From Parvicella sp964387945 (GTDB taxonomy: Bacteria; Bacteroidota; Bacteroidia; Flavobacteriales_D; Parvicellaceae): a stretch of 64,000 bases of DNA. Shown here in pieces: positions 17,910 to 27,170 of this stretch (positions within the stretch are counted from its first letter, which is position 1; every line of letters starts with the position of its first letter). The stretch covers positions 1 through 64,000 of the forward strand of contig CAYLYX010000003.1 in assembly GCA_964387945.1 (NCBI GenBank). The letters are read 5' to 3'. Under the pieces are notes generated by a model, which did no database searches, was not told the DNA's origin, and saw only the letters and a program-made list of their open reading frames with translations. The position numbers and the translations under genes are program-made.

Positions 17910-17953
17910 AACCAGTGTCCAAGCTTATTTAATTAAAGATATAATCCGCAAAT

Positions 17954-17989
17954 GGGGGAGTTAGTTGGAAGCACTAGCTCCCCCTTTTT
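17954..17989 (+). terminator. Rho-independent terminator of nrdBA
   Basis: A 12-bp stem (GGGGGAGTTAGT with ACTAGCTCCCCC, one G-T wobble), 7-base loop and T5. It lies 44 bases after the nrdA stop. Confidence 0.93.
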
Positions 17990-17997
17990 ATGACAAC

Positions 17998-18486
17998 ATG
18001 AAATTACCAAAGAAGTCTACGTGGCATATCATTAGAGGAACCTGGTTTGTCTACTCAGGCGCAGATTACATGGTGCACATTCATTGGAAGTCAAATGGGT
18101 GGCTGCTGATATATATAGATGGGAAACTTGTTGATAAGACACGCTCCTTCAAGCCAAGAATTAATCGAACCATTGATCATGAAAATACAAAAGTTGAAAT
18201 CAGAATCTACCCCCAAAATAAAGCCATGACTTCATTTGCCACAGATGTGGTGATTGATGAACTACTCGTAAGAACGTTTACGCTTAAACATAAAAGACAG
18301 CTCAAGCAATACTTACCCTACATTGGAGTCATCGTAGTATTAACTGTTGTAATGGTTCTGCTAAAACTACCCGATTGGAGTTTATACGTTATGGTATTTT
18401 CTGTTTTAGCAATAAAATACTTCTTCTTCAACAAACACATGTTTTCCATTGAAGAAGCTGACAACTCTATAAACCTTGATATTTAG
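17998..18486 (+). CDS. Membrane protein of unknown function
   Basis: 162 residues from ATG at 17998. The N-terminal two thirds are β-strand rich and soluble (WHIIRGTWFVYSGADYMVHIHWKSNG...), and the C-terminus has two close hydrophobic helices (YLPYIGVIVVLTVVMVLL and LYVMVFSVLAIKYFFF). No family recognised. A TTG at 17965 lies inside the nrdA terminator stem, so the ATG is chosen. The ATG is only nine bases after the terminator T-run. It overlaps four bases with the convergent moaC-mogA gene. Confidence 0.6.
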   Translation: MKLPKKSTWHIIRGTWFVYSGADYMVHIHWKSNGWLLIYIDGKLVDKTRSFKPRINRTIDHENTKVEIRIYPQNKAMTSFATDVVIDELLVRTFTLKHKRQLKQYLPYIGVIVVLTVVMVLLKLPDWSLYVMVFSVLAIKYFFFNKHMFSIEEADNSINLDI

Positions 18487-19394
18487 TCGTGCCGCTCTCC
18501 CCTAAGAACTTTAAAGCTGTGCAGTACATGAGGAAACAGAGCATCCATAGATTCCTTTGCTCCATTCGTGGATCCAGGTAATGTCAGTACCAACATCCCT
18601 CCAATGGTTCCAGCAATTGATCTTGAAAGAAAGGCATAGGGCATACGTTCCTGACCGTATGCTCGAATCGTTTCAGCTATTCCAGGTACTTCACGATCTA
18701 ATAAAGGTTTTAACGTATCTGGTGTAACATCTCTACTCGAAAGACCTGTACCACCGGTAAAAATAAGTAACTGAACGTTTTCAGATTTTGCTTGCTCCAC
18801 TACAGAGATGATTTCTTTTGGTTCGTCTGGTATGATTGTACGTGATGCATCTTCGATCCCAATTTCTTGCAATTTGTTAAGAATGGCTTCACCCGCCTTA
18901 TCTTCCTTTAGCCCTTTTGAGATAGTGTCAGAACAAACGATAACTCGGCTGGAGATAGAAGTATATTTCTGATTTTTAAAGTCCGACTTTCCACCTTTTT
19001 TCGAAACCAACTTTATTCCAGATATTTCGATGCCTTTATCAATGGGCTTTAGCATGTCATAGATGTTTAGTGCAACCACACTGGCTCCATGCATTGCTTC
19101 TACCTCAACACCTGTTTTGTAGATTGTTTTTACTGTGACATTGATCTCAATTGCTAACCCTTTTACTTCATACGAAATCGTTGTGCTTTCAATTGGCATG
19201 GGATGACAATCAGGTAGCAATTCGGGTGTCTTCTTAACGGCTAGCAACCCTGCAGCTTTTGACATTTCAAAAATATTTCCCTTTGGGACTTCATTCTGAT
19301 TTATACAGTCTATAGTGGCTTGTTTAGACACTTTTACCGTAGCCATGGCGGTCGCGATTCTTAGGCTTGATATCTTGTGTGTAATGTCAATCAT
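18483..19394 (-). CDS. Bifunctional molybdenum cofactor protein, MoaC-MogA/MoaB fusion
   Basis: 303 residues. Residues 1-~150 are MoaC (cyclic pyranopterin monophosphate synthase accessory protein), with KGNIFEMSKAAGLLAVKKT, the PDCHPMPI motif and GVEVEAMHGASVVALNIYDMLK. Residues ~155-303 are a MogA/MoaB molybdopterin-binding domain with VIVCSDTISKG and the IFTGGTGLSSRDVTPD motif. It links an early step (precursor Z) and the adenylylation step of Moco synthesis. No other moa/moe genes are in this window, so the pathway partners lie elsewhere. Confidence 0.92.
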   Translation of the reverse strand: MIDITHKISSLRIATAMATVKVSKQATIDCINQNEVPKGNIFEMSKAAGLLAVKKTPELLPDCHPMPIESTTISYEVKGLAIEINVTVKTIYKTGVEVEAMHGASVVALNIYDMLKPIDKGIEISGIKLVSKKGGKSDFKNQKYTSISSRVIVCSDTISKGLKEDKAGEAILNKLQEIGIEDASRTIIPDEPKEIISVVEQAKSENVQLLIFTGGTGLSSRDVTPDTLKPLLDREVPGIAETIRAYGQERMPYAFLSRSIAGTIGGMLVLTLPGSTNGAKESMDALFPHVLHSFKVLRGERHD

Positions 19395-19504
19395 ACTTCT
19401 TTACATCATTTCTTAGGTAAAGGTAAACATTATGTGAATTTGAGAGGAACAGCCGTTAGACTCTTATAAATTCATTACTTTAGCTTTTTCAAAATTTGGA
19501 AATT

Positions 19505-20494
19505 ATGGACATGAAAGAGTTGGTTGAAAGGTTTATTGATCAGATAAAGGAAGCAATTGAGATTGGAGAAAGAGCTGATTTGAAGCCGTGTACCAAAACA
19601 TTTTCGAATGTTGTGATCACAGGGTTAGGTGGCTCTGGAATTGGGGGAAAGATTGTCTCTCAACTGGTAGAAGAGCAGAGCAATGTTCCGATTATCATAA
19701 ACAACACCTATGACATTCCAAGTTTTGTAAGTGAAAAATCACTTGTTATTGCCAGCAGCTTTTCTGGAAATACGGAAGAAACGCTTATGGCATTGGAGCA
19801 AGCACAGCAAAAGGGTGCGGAGATCGCGATGATCTCTTCAGGAGGAAAAATCCTTGAAATAGCAAGAAACAATGGATACAATCATATCATCCTACCAGAA
19901 GGAGATTCGCCAAGAGCCATGTTGGCTTATTCGCTAACACAGCAGTTCTACTTGTTAGAACATTACGGTATCATTCAAAGAAAGAATGTGGATGAGTTGA
20001 GAGCTTCCATTGAATTGCTCACAGAAAACTTGGATACATTGAAGTCTGAAGCAAAGGAGGTTGCTATCAAACTGTTCAACCGAACGCCAGTAATTTACAG
20101 TGAAGCCAAGTACGAAGGAGTGGCGATTAGATTTCGTCAACAACTGAACGAAAATGCAAAAGTGTTATGCTGGCACCATGTTTTGCCTGAGATGAATCAC
20201 AACGAACTAGTCGGTTGGGCTGGAGGAAAGAACGAATATGCCGTAGTCGTGTTTAGAAATGAGGATGACTTTTATAGAACTCAGAAAAGAATGGACATAA
20301 CCAAAGAAGTGGTCGGTCAGTACACGGATACGTTCATTGAAGTGAAGTCTAAAGGAAGTAGTAGAATTCAGCGATCCCTTTACCTGATCCTCTTCGGAGA
20401 TTGGGTTTCGGTTTACTTGTCTGAACTTAGAAAAGTAGATGCGAAAGAAGTAAATGTAATTGCGCATTTGAAAGGGGAGTTGGCAAAGATATGA
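19505..20494 (+). CDS. Bifunctional phosphoglucose/phosphomannose isomerase (SIS domain family)
   Basis: 329 residues from ATG at 19505. The N-terminal SIS domain has VITGLGGSGIGG and ASSFSGNTEET (sugar-phosphate binding), and the C-terminal half has the LPEMNHNELVGW motif typical of the PGI/PMI family (TIGR02128). It interconverts glucose-6-P or mannose-6-P with fructose-6-P. A TTG three codons earlier (19496) is possible but less likely. lipB starts inside its stop codon (ATGA), so the two are cotranslated. Confidence 0.88.
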   Translation: MDMKELVERFIDQIKEAIEIGERADLKPCTKTFSNVVITGLGGSGIGGKIVSQLVEEQSNVPIIINNTYDIPSFVSEKSLVIASSFSGNTEETLMALEQAQQKGAEIAMISSGGKILEIARNNGYNHIILPEGDSPRAMLAYSLTQQFYLLEHYGIIQRKNVDELRASIELLTENLDTLKSEAKEVAIKLFNRTPVIYSEAKYEGVAIRFRQQLNENAKVLCWHHVLPEMNHNELVGWAGGKNEYAVVVFRNEDDFYRTQKRMDITKEVVGQYTDTFIEVKSKGSSRIQRSLYLILFGDWVSVYLSELRKVDAKEVNVIAHLKGELAKI

Positions 20495-21207
20495 GTAGAC
20501 CATTTGTAAAGTTTATTGATCTAGGGCTTAGTGATTACAAAAAAACCTGGGACTATCAGACAGAATTGTTTAATGAAAGTGTCGCGACAAAGATCTCGAA
20601 TCGAAAAGAAGAGAACACATCGCTGCATCAACAAACAGCAAACTATCTTATTTTTTGTGAGCATCCGCATGTCTATACCTTAGGAAAAAGTGGTAGTGAA
20701 GCAAATTTGTTGGTGAATGAGACCATACTCAAGCAACAGCAAGCTACTTACTATAAAATCAATCGTGGTGGGGATATCACTTATCATGGTCCTGGACAAT
20801 TAGTGGCTTACCCCATTCTAGATCTGGAGACCTACTTTTTTACAGACATTCATAAATACATGAGAGCGCTAGAAGAAGCCGTGATCCTTACTATTGGCGA
20901 ATACGGTTTGACAGGCGGAAGAGTGGATGGGCTTACAGGAGTTTGGTTAGATGGTAAAACAACATCCCCGCGAAAGATATGTGCGATGGGGGTGAAAAGC
21001 AGTCGGTGGGTAACCATGCACGGGCTGGCATTGAATGTGGATACAGATATGTCTTATTTTGATAATATTGTACCCTGTGGAATTGAAGACAAATCCGTGA
21101 CTTCTCTGTCTAGAGAGCTGGGAAGAAAAGTAAGCATGGATGAGGTAAAAGAGAAATTAAAGGTTAACTTAGCAAATGTCTTTGATTACGACTATTATGA
21201 AGAATGA
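20491..21207 (+). CDS. lipB: Octanoyltransferase (lipoate biosynthesis)
   Basis: 238 residues. It moves octanoate from acyl-carrier protein to lipoate-dependent enzymes. Motifs: CEHPHVYTLGK, RGGDITYHGPGQLVAYPI, the lysine region KICAMGVKSSRWVTMHG and the active cysteine in NIVPCGIEDKSVTSL. It overlaps the preceding isomerase gene by four bases, and its 3' end overlaps the next gene by 11 bases, indicating a tight operon. Confidence 0.95.
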   Translation: MSRPFVKFIDLGLSDYKKTWDYQTELFNESVATKISNRKEENTSLHQQTANYLIFCEHPHVYTLGKSGSEANLLVNETILKQQQATYYKINRGGDITYHGPGQLVAYPILDLETYFFTDIHKYMRALEEAVILTIGEYGLTGGRVDGLTGVWLDGKTTSPRKICAMGVKSSRWVTMHGLALNVDTDMSYFDNIVPCGIEDKSVTSLSRELGRKVSMDEVKEKLKVNLANVFDYDYYEE

Positions 21208-21667
21208 GAAGAAAATCAGCCTGAAATTAGTATCATTATTCCTTCCCCTTGTCCTATTATTTCTGAGTTCCTGTAATACGGAAGAGGGGAAAGAATTTGC
21301 AAGTTTTTTTGTTGGATTTGTGGTGTTTCTAGTAGGAACAGTAGTGGTAGGTATTCCTGGGATTGTTTTTTCAGCCATTAGCATTTCTTCAAAACATAAA
21401 TCCATGCCCATCTTGGCGATCGTTTTTACGGTGCTGTATTTGGTGTTTTTTGTGATCATGATGAATGTTTTTACACAAGGAAATGGAACTAATCTGGATG
21501 GTTCGATCATGGTTTTTCCAATAATCAATATAGCCATCATTATTATGAATGCTGTTTTTATTTACATGGGATTCAAAAACAGAGCCGATCAGCCTGTTTC
21601 GAGTGCAGACAATAGCACTGATTTACTCGATGATGTGCTCGGAGAAGACGAAGAGAACACGATCTAA
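21197..21667 (+). CDS. Putative membrane lipoprotein of unknown function
   Basis: 156 residues from ATG at 21197, overlapping lipB by 11 bases. The N-terminus has a lipoprotein signal (LVLLFLSSC, cysteine near residue 26), followed by hydrophobic segments (FFVGFVVFLVGTVVVGIPGIVF, AIVFTVLYLVFFVIMMNVF, IINIAIIIMNAVFIYMGF) and an acidic tail (LLDDVLGEDEENTI). No family recognised. The start at 21176 would put a poor leader before the signal, so 21197 is used. Confidence 0.65.
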   Translation: MKNEKKISLKLVSLFLPLVLLFLSSCNTEEGKEFASFFVGFVVFLVGTVVVGIPGIVFSAISISSKHKSMPILAIVFTVLYLVFFVIMMNVFTQGNGTNLDGSIMVFPIINIAIIIMNAVFIYMGFKNRADQPVSSADNSTDLLDDVLGEDEENTI

Positions 21668-21678
21668 TAAAAGCTGTT

Positions 21679-22080
21679 GTGAAGAAGGATATCGACATAC
21701 CTAAGGTAGAAGGTGTAGGCATTGCAATCGTCAAAGAGAATGAATACGATGAGGTGGATTTAATGGCGTACATCATCAACTTCAATGATTTTGATCTAAA
21801 GAATGTCATGGTATCGTCCAAGGGATATGGACAGCAAGAAGAACGAAAAGTAAAAACGAGTTCATTCTCGCATTTCAGAGAGGAAGTAAAAGCACAAGAG
21901 GCAGAAGCACTAGAGCCGATATCAGAAGAGGTTTTGGGGTTGAGCAATGAGTTTTTTGTGACTTACTATGTAGACGGGGTAATCCACGACAAGAAGTTTG
22001 TTTTTGTCCCAGAAGCTATTCAGCCAGACAATTTTATCGAAATTAAACTGATCGAAAAGAAAGGGGTTCTAATCCGCTGA
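21679..22080 (+). CDS. Conserved Bacteroidota protein of unknown function
   Basis: 133 residues, GTG start at 21679. It begins MKKDIDIPKVEGVGIAIV and contains YIINFNDFDLKNVMVSSKGYG and NEFFVTYYVDG..KKFVF, ending KKGVLIR. I recall this pattern from a widespread Bacteroidota family often misnamed phenylalanyl-tRNA synthetase subunit alpha; there is no synthetase domain here. Soluble, single domain, function unknown. Its 3' end overlaps proC on the other strand by 12 bases. Confidence 0.75.
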   Translation: MKKDIDIPKVEGVGIAIVKENEYDEVDLMAYIINFNDFDLKNVMVSSKGYGQQEERKVKTSSFSHFREEVKAQEAEALEPISEEVLGLSNEFFVTYYVDGVIHDKKFVFVPEAIQPDNFIEIKLIEKKGVLIR

Positions 22081-22875
22081 TTCGTAAAGTTCCTTGGCCA
22101 TGTTTGCCGAAATTGTGATCCCTTTAATAAATGCAGAACTAAAACCACTGTGCTCCATATTATTTAGCCCTGCAATGGTACATCCTTTTGGAGAGGTTAC
22201 CTTATCAATTTCTTCTTCAGGGTGAGTTCCATTTTCCAACAACAACATCGCGGCTCCTTTGGCTGTTTGAGCTGCCATTAGCAACGCCTCATCCGCATGA
22301 AAATCGATTTCAGTTCCACCTTGCATAGCGGCACGGATTGCCCTCAAGAAAAAAGCTGTTCCGCATGCGCATAAAGCGGTGGCAGAAGTCATTTGCTCTT
22401 CCTTAATAACTACAGATTGTCCAAGGTGATTAAAGATGTCAATGACCTCATCAACCCGTTCTTGATTTGCGGCATCATAACAAATGCAAGTCATCGATTC
22501 ACCTAGTGCAATTGCGGTATTAGGCATAGCTCTCATCACTTGTGAATGTCCTCCTAATCGGATTGAAAGTTCTTTCATCTTTATACCCGTAACAAGAGAG
22601 ACCACCAGCTGATCGCTCGAAATGAAAGCTTTTAATTCATCCAGAACGCCATTGACTTGTTGAGGTAATACAGCAAGAAAAATGATATCTGAAGATGCAG
22701 TAAGTTCAGCTAACGAGTTTGAAACGCCATAGCCATCAGCCTTGAACGCGTCTAGTTTAGCAATTGACCTCCTGAAAAGATGAATAGCAGCAGGCTCATG
22801 GTTTCCAAATCTCACCAATCCAGTTGCTAGCGAGGTCCCAAGATTTCCTACTCCAATAATGCCTATTTTTTTCAT
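22069..22875 (-). CDS. proC: Pyrroline-5-carboxylate reductase
   Basis: 268 residues. N-terminal Rossmann motif GIIGVGNLGTSLATGL binds NADPH; AVLPQQV and MRAMPNTAIALGES are typical of ProC, and the C-terminal helix has the VTSPKGCTIAGLNNME signature (family: TSPGGTT..AL..le). It catalyses the last step of proline synthesis. It follows the HD hydrolase gene by 10 bases on the same strand, so cotranscription is likely. Confidence 0.93.
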   Translation of the reverse strand: MKKIGIIGVGNLGTSLATGLVRFGNHEPAAIHLFRRSIAKLDAFKADGYGVSNSLAELTASSDIIFLAVLPQQVNGVLDELKAFISSDQLVVSLVTGIKMKELSIRLGGHSQVMRAMPNTAIALGESMTCICYDAANQERVDEVIDIFNHLGQSVVIKEEQMTSATALCACGTAFFLRAIRAAMQGGTEIDFHADEALLMAAQTAKGAAMLLLENGTHPEEEIDKVTSPKGCTIAGLNNMEHSGFSSAFIKGITISANMAKELYESAD

Positions 22876-22885
22876 AATACGTTGG

Positions 22886-24112
22886 TTAAAGTGAAGGGTA
22901 ACACAAATAGTATTTTCTCACAGTCTGTGTCAATGCTTGAATATTAAGGTTGTCTGATGCTTCTGTGATATCCACAAGCCCACCGTGCTTAAAAAGAATA
23001 TTAATGCTATCAGATGATGGATTGTAAGCATTATTCTCCATGTGATTCGAGAAAACAAAATAATCGGCCTCTGCCAATAACATTCTTGTTTTGTCCATGA
23101 AAGATTCTTTTTTGTTGAGTAAGTCTACTTCCGTAAAGGGAGTTTTGGAGACCTTCACCTTCAAGAGTTTTCTGTTGATGATCATATCAGAAAGCTTAGA
23201 AAGAACCTTGTCTGGATGATTGACCCAAACCTTGATTGCACCAAGAATGTCATAGTCATCAAGGGAAGCAAACGCATCAATGACCTCCTTTTTTTCGAAA
23301 TCAGCTTTACCAATGTCCTGATAGAGGAAGAAATGAAGTGCAGGACTGCAAAACATCTCCACACCTTGTCGTGCTAGTTCTTTTGCTCTTTCCAACACTT
23401 TGACCAACATAAACTCTGCACTAATCACCGTTTTGTGTAAGTATACCTGCCAATACATCAAACGTCTCGCAACAATAAACTTCTCGATAGAGTAGATGCC
23501 CTTTTCCACAATCACTAACTCATCGTTAACGATATCGAGCATTTTGATAATTCGTTGATTGCTCACCACACCTTCTGACACACCTGTGTAGAAGCTATCT
23601 CTTTTCAAGTAATCCAACCGATCCATGTCCAGCTGACTAGATACAAGCTGGTGGAGAAATCGTTTGGGGTATTCATTTTTAAAAATCGCAATTGCCAGGG
23701 TTAGGATTCCTCCCAACTCTTGGTTGAGTGCATGCATAAAAACTTCAGACATCTCTTCATGATGCATTCCTTTTACAATGGTATGTTCCAAAGCATGTGA
23801 GAAAGGACCATGCCCAATGTCATGTAATAGAATTGCTAGAATTACGCCTTCGGCTTCTTCTTCTGTAATTTCATGACCGTTGGTTCGCAAGGTCTCAATC
23901 GCTTGTCGCATCAGGTGAGTACAACCCATAGCATGATGAAAACGAGTGTGCAGAGCACCAGGGTAAACCATGTGGGTCAGCCCAAGTTGCTTAATCCTTC
24001 TAAGTCGCTGGAAATAAGGATGATCAATAACCTTCAAGATGCTTGCATACGGAGTAGAGATAAACCCGTACACCGGGTCGTTGAAGATCTTCTTTTTGTG
24101 TTTCGTTGCCAT
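22886..24112 (-). CDS. HD-domain phosphohydrolase, SAMHD1/dGTPase-like
   Basis: 408 residues. It opens with DPVYGFI and FQRLRRIKQLGLTHMVYPGALHTRFHHAMG (first metal histidine), then LLHDIGHGPFSHALEH (HD motif) and MDRLDYLKRDS (distal aspartate). This is the YdhJ/SAMHD1-like HD family, which usually hydrolyses dNTPs or related phosphate esters; the substrate here is unproven. A TAACTTTG box on the minus strand about 25 bases upstream of the ATG matches the -7 promoter element. Confidence 0.9.
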   Translation of the reverse strand: MATKHKKKIFNDPVYGFISTPYASILKVIDHPYFQRLRRIKQLGLTHMVYPGALHTRFHHAMGCTHLMRQAIETLRTNGHEITEEEAEGVILAILLHDIGHGPFSHALEHTIVKGMHHEEMSEVFMHALNQELGGILTLAIAIFKNEYPKRFLHQLVSSQLDMDRLDYLKRDSFYTGVSEGVVSNQRIIKMLDIVNDELVIVEKGIYSIEKFIVARRLMYWQVYLHKTVISAEFMLVKVLERAKELARQGVEMFCSPALHFFLYQDIGKADFEKKEVIDAFASLDDYDILGAIKVWVNHPDKVLSKLSDMIINRKLLKVKVSKTPFTEVDLLNKKESFMDKTRMLLAEADYFVFSNHMENNAYNPSSDSINILFKHGGLVDITEASDNLNIQALTQTVRKYYLCYPSL

Positions 24113-24251
24113 GACGCGTAATTCTCATCTGCAAAGTTATACCAATAATTCTATTAAGATCAGCCGAACCGTATTGTTTGGCGTAGCTGTTTTTATTGGT
24201 TTTTTTGGTGTTACTTTATTTCCGTTCAATCATGGTGTGTCTTGCGAATCA

Positions 24252-25724
24252 TTAAGGTGTGGTGTATAAATAGAAATTTGAACCCTCAATCGTTAGTTGC
24301 AGCTTACTGCTGTCTATCACGTGCTGGAGTTCATTGAGATTGCCTTTCCTCACAACTAGAATTTTTTGCCCACTATGAGTCTCAAACTTATTCAGTTTTT
24401 CCTTTTTGGCTTCATCCAACTCAAACCCATCAATAAGATAAAGTTGACTTCGTTTCAATCGCGAAATGTGACCTAAATAATACGTGTTATCCCATTCCAT
24501 AAAATCAATATAAAGTACAGTATTTTGATCAGGTAATTCTGCTACATACTCCCCCGCTTCGCAAATTGTTTGATCACTTATTCTAGGTACGAGTTCAATT
24601 CCATCTGTATTGTAAATAAATGTTCCTGCAATCATCACTATAAAACCAACAGTAAATAGCCTTATACGCTTTTTTGATGAGTTAAATTGCTTTAATCCAT
24701 TCCCGACAAATGGTAATCCCAACAAAACAATGGTTAAAATGAACCTATGATGATGTAGAAGCGTGCCATTAACCGAACTATAGAACAGTAGTCCGAACAT
24801 GACTATTAAGGGTAATAGCCACACTTTTAATGCTTTCTCAATGTTCTTAAAGCCGCTTAGAAATAGGTAAACAAAAATTGGTCCTACAGCAACTAGACAA
24901 GAAAATGGCAGAAACCAAAACCTTCTTAGCCATCCTTCTAACGATACATTCTCGTTTGTCTTCATAACTTCCTGTGTCCAGTGTTGATTGCCTTTAAGGC
25001 TAAACAAAAAATCACCTGTGTAAATATGGTTGCTAATCATCCAGATAAGCGGGAATATCCCAGCTACACTTGCGAAAATTATGGAATGACCAATTTTCCT
25101 TTTAAAAAGAAGAATTAGAAAGAAGCAAAACATCATTGCCCAGGCTTCATATCTAAATCCAGAAGCTATTGTCATGGCCAATGCGCTAAGTAAGAGGTTA
25201 ACTATTCTTTCAGTCGAAAAATAGTGCGCTAAATAATAGAGACTTGTTGCAACAAAAAACAAATAGGGAATCTCACTCATCGCCATAAATGAGTTTCGGA
25301 ACAACATTGTGCAAAAACTTAGTACGATGACTAAAGCAAAACTAATCACCTTGGTAAAGAACTTCTTATTAAAGTAGTAGACCGGAATCACGACAAATGT
25401 GCTTAGTAAAACACTTATCAGCTTTGGAACGACCACCCGATTCTCGTATAAAAGAAGTCCCAAACCGTTCAAATAGTAATTGAATGGCCCCCAAACATTG
25501 GCTCCAATCCAATGAGGGTTCTGACTCCATTCTTCGCTTTGCAGTATTCGTACAATAGCATCTGGATCAGTTGTTTGAGCATATGAAAACAAGGTTAACT
25601 TGATTACGAATAGAACGAGCGTAACTATTAATAATGTCTTTTTCTCATTCTCTTCTATGTAGCCTAGAGTTTTATTCAAGAAATACAACTTTAAATTCTC
25701 TGATTGCAAAGTTATTTGTTTCAT
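24252..25724 (-). CDS. Multi-pass membrane protein, GT-C/ArnT-like glycosyltransferase candidate
   Basis: 490 residues from ATG at 25724, about eleven hydrophobic helices. After the first helix there is an acidic motif TTDPDAIVRILQS in the first extracytoplasmic loop, where GT-C enzymes (PMT/ArnT families) place their catalytic aspartate. The C-terminal ~110 residues form a soluble domain. It probably transfers a sugar from a lipid carrier, but donor and acceptor are unknown. A TTG three codons earlier (25733) is less likely. Confidence 0.72.
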   Translation of the reverse strand: MKQITLQSENLKLYFLNKTLGYIEENEKKTLLIVTLVLFVIKLTLFSYAQTTDPDAIVRILQSEEWSQNPHWIGANVWGPFNYYLNGLGLLLYENRVVVPKLISVLLSTFVVIPVYYFNKKFFTKVISFALVIVLSFCTMLFRNSFMAMSEIPYLFFVATSLYYLAHYFSTERIVNLLLSALAMTIASGFRYEAWAMMFCFFLILLFKRKIGHSIIFASVAGIFPLIWMISNHIYTGDFLFSLKGNQHWTQEVMKTNENVSLEGWLRRFWFLPFSCLVAVGPIFVYLFLSGFKNIEKALKVWLLPLIVMFGLLFYSSVNGTLLHHHRFILTIVLLGLPFVGNGLKQFNSSKKRIRLFTVGFIVMIAGTFIYNTDGIELVPRISDQTICEAGEYVAELPDQNTVLYIDFMEWDNTYYLGHISRLKRSQLYLIDGFELDEAKKEKLNKFETHSGQKILVVRKGNLNELQHVIDSSKLQLTIEGSNFYLYTTP

Positions 25725-25770
25725 GAAATCCAAAGTTGAATCAGCTCAAATTCAATAAGGTGTAAATAGC

Positions 25771-25778
25771 TATCTTTG
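25771..25778 (+). promoter_or_regulatory. -7 promoter element TATCTTTG before the TPR-like gene
   Basis: Exact match to TAnnTTTG. Its last base lies six bases before the GTG start at 25784, so a transcript would begin almost at the start codon. No clear -33 TTG at normal spacing. Confidence 0.5.
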
Positions 25779-25783
25779 CATTA

Positions 25784-26683
25784 GTGACAACAGAACAGTT
25801 AAATAATTATCTGGCAGACCCAGGAGCAATGAGTGCAAAAGACTTGGGTGTGATTGAGGAGTATCGTCAAAAATATCCCTATTCACCCGTATTTGCAGCG
25901 CTTTATGCAAAAGTACTTCACAATTTAAAAGACTTGAAGTACGATGAAGCGTTGAGAGATGCAGCTATTGTTTTACCAGATCGAGGTGTGTTGTATCAAC
26001 TTATTTATAAGGTAGCGCTGCACGAAAAGATTGCATCTGTTGAAAAAGAGGTGGACGAGGTTATTGTGGTCTCGCAAGAAATTCAGCAAGAGAAAGAGGT
26101 AGAAACGAATCAAAAAACTCCAGAGGAGTTACCAATCAAGAAGTCTAAAGAAGCTGATGAGTTAGAGCAAGATATTTTGATTGAAGCGATCAACACTACC
26201 ATACAGCTGGATGTAGACCAGTTGTTGGAAGAAGAAGTGTCCGATTCGATTGAAGATTGGTCTGATGCTAAGGAACTTTCAGAAGAGAAAGTAGAGGAGT
26301 CTTCGGCACAGGATAAAGGTGAGAGACCTTCTAAGTTCAGTGATTGGTTATTTGCCATGAAGGATGCCAAAGAGGAGGAAAAGAACATCGAAAAGAAGGA
26401 GCTTGTTTCTTCAAAAGAATTGATCAATCGCTTCATTCAGTCTAGGCCTCGTAAAATTGATATTAGTAAAGAACCTGTTACACCGCAGGAAATGGGTAGG
26501 TTAAGTTTGGTTGAAGATGAAGGTTTTGTTACAGAGACATTGGCAGAGATTTATGCTAAGCAAGGTAAATACCATAAAGCAATTAAAATTTATGAGCAGC
26601 TGAGTTTGAAAAATCCAGAAAAAAAGGTTTTCTTTGCAAGCCGTATTCGATTTTTGCGGGAAAAACTAGAGTACGACAAATAA
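25784..26683 (+). CDS. TPR-like protein upstream of secG
   Basis: 299 residues with GTG start. N-terminal helices (LNNYLADPGAMSAKDLGVIEEYRQKYPYSPVF...), a very acidic, low-complexity middle (~residues 85-195, rich in E and K), and a C-terminal tetratricopeptide-like pair (FVTETLAEIYAKQGKYHKAIKIYEQLSLKNPEK). No signal peptide. It is followed 10 bases later by secG, so a role in the secretion or membrane context is possible but unproven. Confidence 0.8.
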   Translation: MTTEQLNNYLADPGAMSAKDLGVIEEYRQKYPYSPVFAALYAKVLHNLKDLKYDEALRDAAIVLPDRGVLYQLIYKVALHEKIASVEKEVDEVIVVSQEIQQEKEVETNQKTPEELPIKKSKEADELEQDILIEAINTTIQLDVDQLLEEEVSDSIEDWSDAKELSEEKVEESSAQDKGERPSKFSDWLFAMKDAKEEEKNIEKKELVSSKELINRFIQSRPRKIDISKEPVTPQEMGRLSLVEDEGFVTETLAEIYAKQGKYHKAIKIYEQLSLKNPEKKVFFASRIRFLREKLEYDK

Positions 26684-26693
26684 ATTTGAAACT

Positions 26694-26993
26694 ATGTTTT
26701 TAGGAATTTTAGCAATTATAGCAGGAGTATTATTAATCTTGGTGGTATTGGTTCAAAACTCAAAAGGTGGTGGGCTTGATACGAGTAACAGTATGGTTAA
26801 CCAAATCGGTAACGTTGCTCAATCAACAGATACGGTAGAGAAAATCACCTGGTATTTGGCAGGAGCGATTGGAGTTATTTGTTTGATAGCTGCTTTATTG
26901 GGTAACCCATCTACTGGTGGAGGAGCAGCAGATGCTGAGTCTCTTGACGGAGGAGCACCTACCACAACGACTGTTCCCGGAGCTGGACAGTAA
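26694..26993 (+). CDS. secG: Preprotein translocase subunit SecG
   Basis: 99 residues with two transmembrane helices (residues ~3-21 and ~52-70) separated by the conserved QNSKGGGL loop, and an Ala/Gly/Thr-rich tail. SecG assists SecYEG-SecA export in the inner membrane. It forms an operon with the preceding TPR-like gene and ends at a strong terminator. Confidence 0.92.
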   Translation: MFLGILAIIAGVLLILVVLVQNSKGGGLDTSNSMVNQIGNVAQSTDTVEKITWYLAGAIGVICLIAALLGNPSTGGGAADAESLDGGAPTTTTVPGAGQ

Positions 26994-27016
26994 TCGCTGC
27001 TTAAATAAAATATTTA

Positions 27017-27051
27017 AATGTCATATTGTTTGTCAATATGACATTTTTTTT
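27017..27051 (+). terminator. Rho-independent terminator after secG
   Basis: A perfect 12-bp stem (AATGTCATATTG with CAATATGACATT), loop TTTGT, then eight T. It separates secG from groESL. Confidence 0.93.
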
Positions 27052-27091
27052 GTCACAATGTTTCATGTCATAGTCATTTTGTCGCATAAAA

Positions 27092-27121
27092 TTGGGTGTT
27101 TTTGGCTTGGCAAAAAATTTG
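27092..27121 (+). promoter_or_regulatory. Candidate groESL promoter
   Basis: TTG (27092-27094), 19-base spacer, then AAAATTTG (27114-27121), seven of eight matches to TAnnTTTG. The implied leader is about 45 bases. No CIRCE inverted repeat was seen between secG and groES. Confidence 0.4.
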
Positions 27122-27170
27122 ACATTGGAGAAGAAATTAATTTCTAAATCAAAACTTAAAACAGGATAAA

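Noticed and set aside
24111..24269. 52-codon frame with one hydrophobic helix opposite the HD gene start
   Set aside because: It begins inside the first codon of the divergent HD gene and overlaps the GT-C-like gene end; no start signal or known family supports it.
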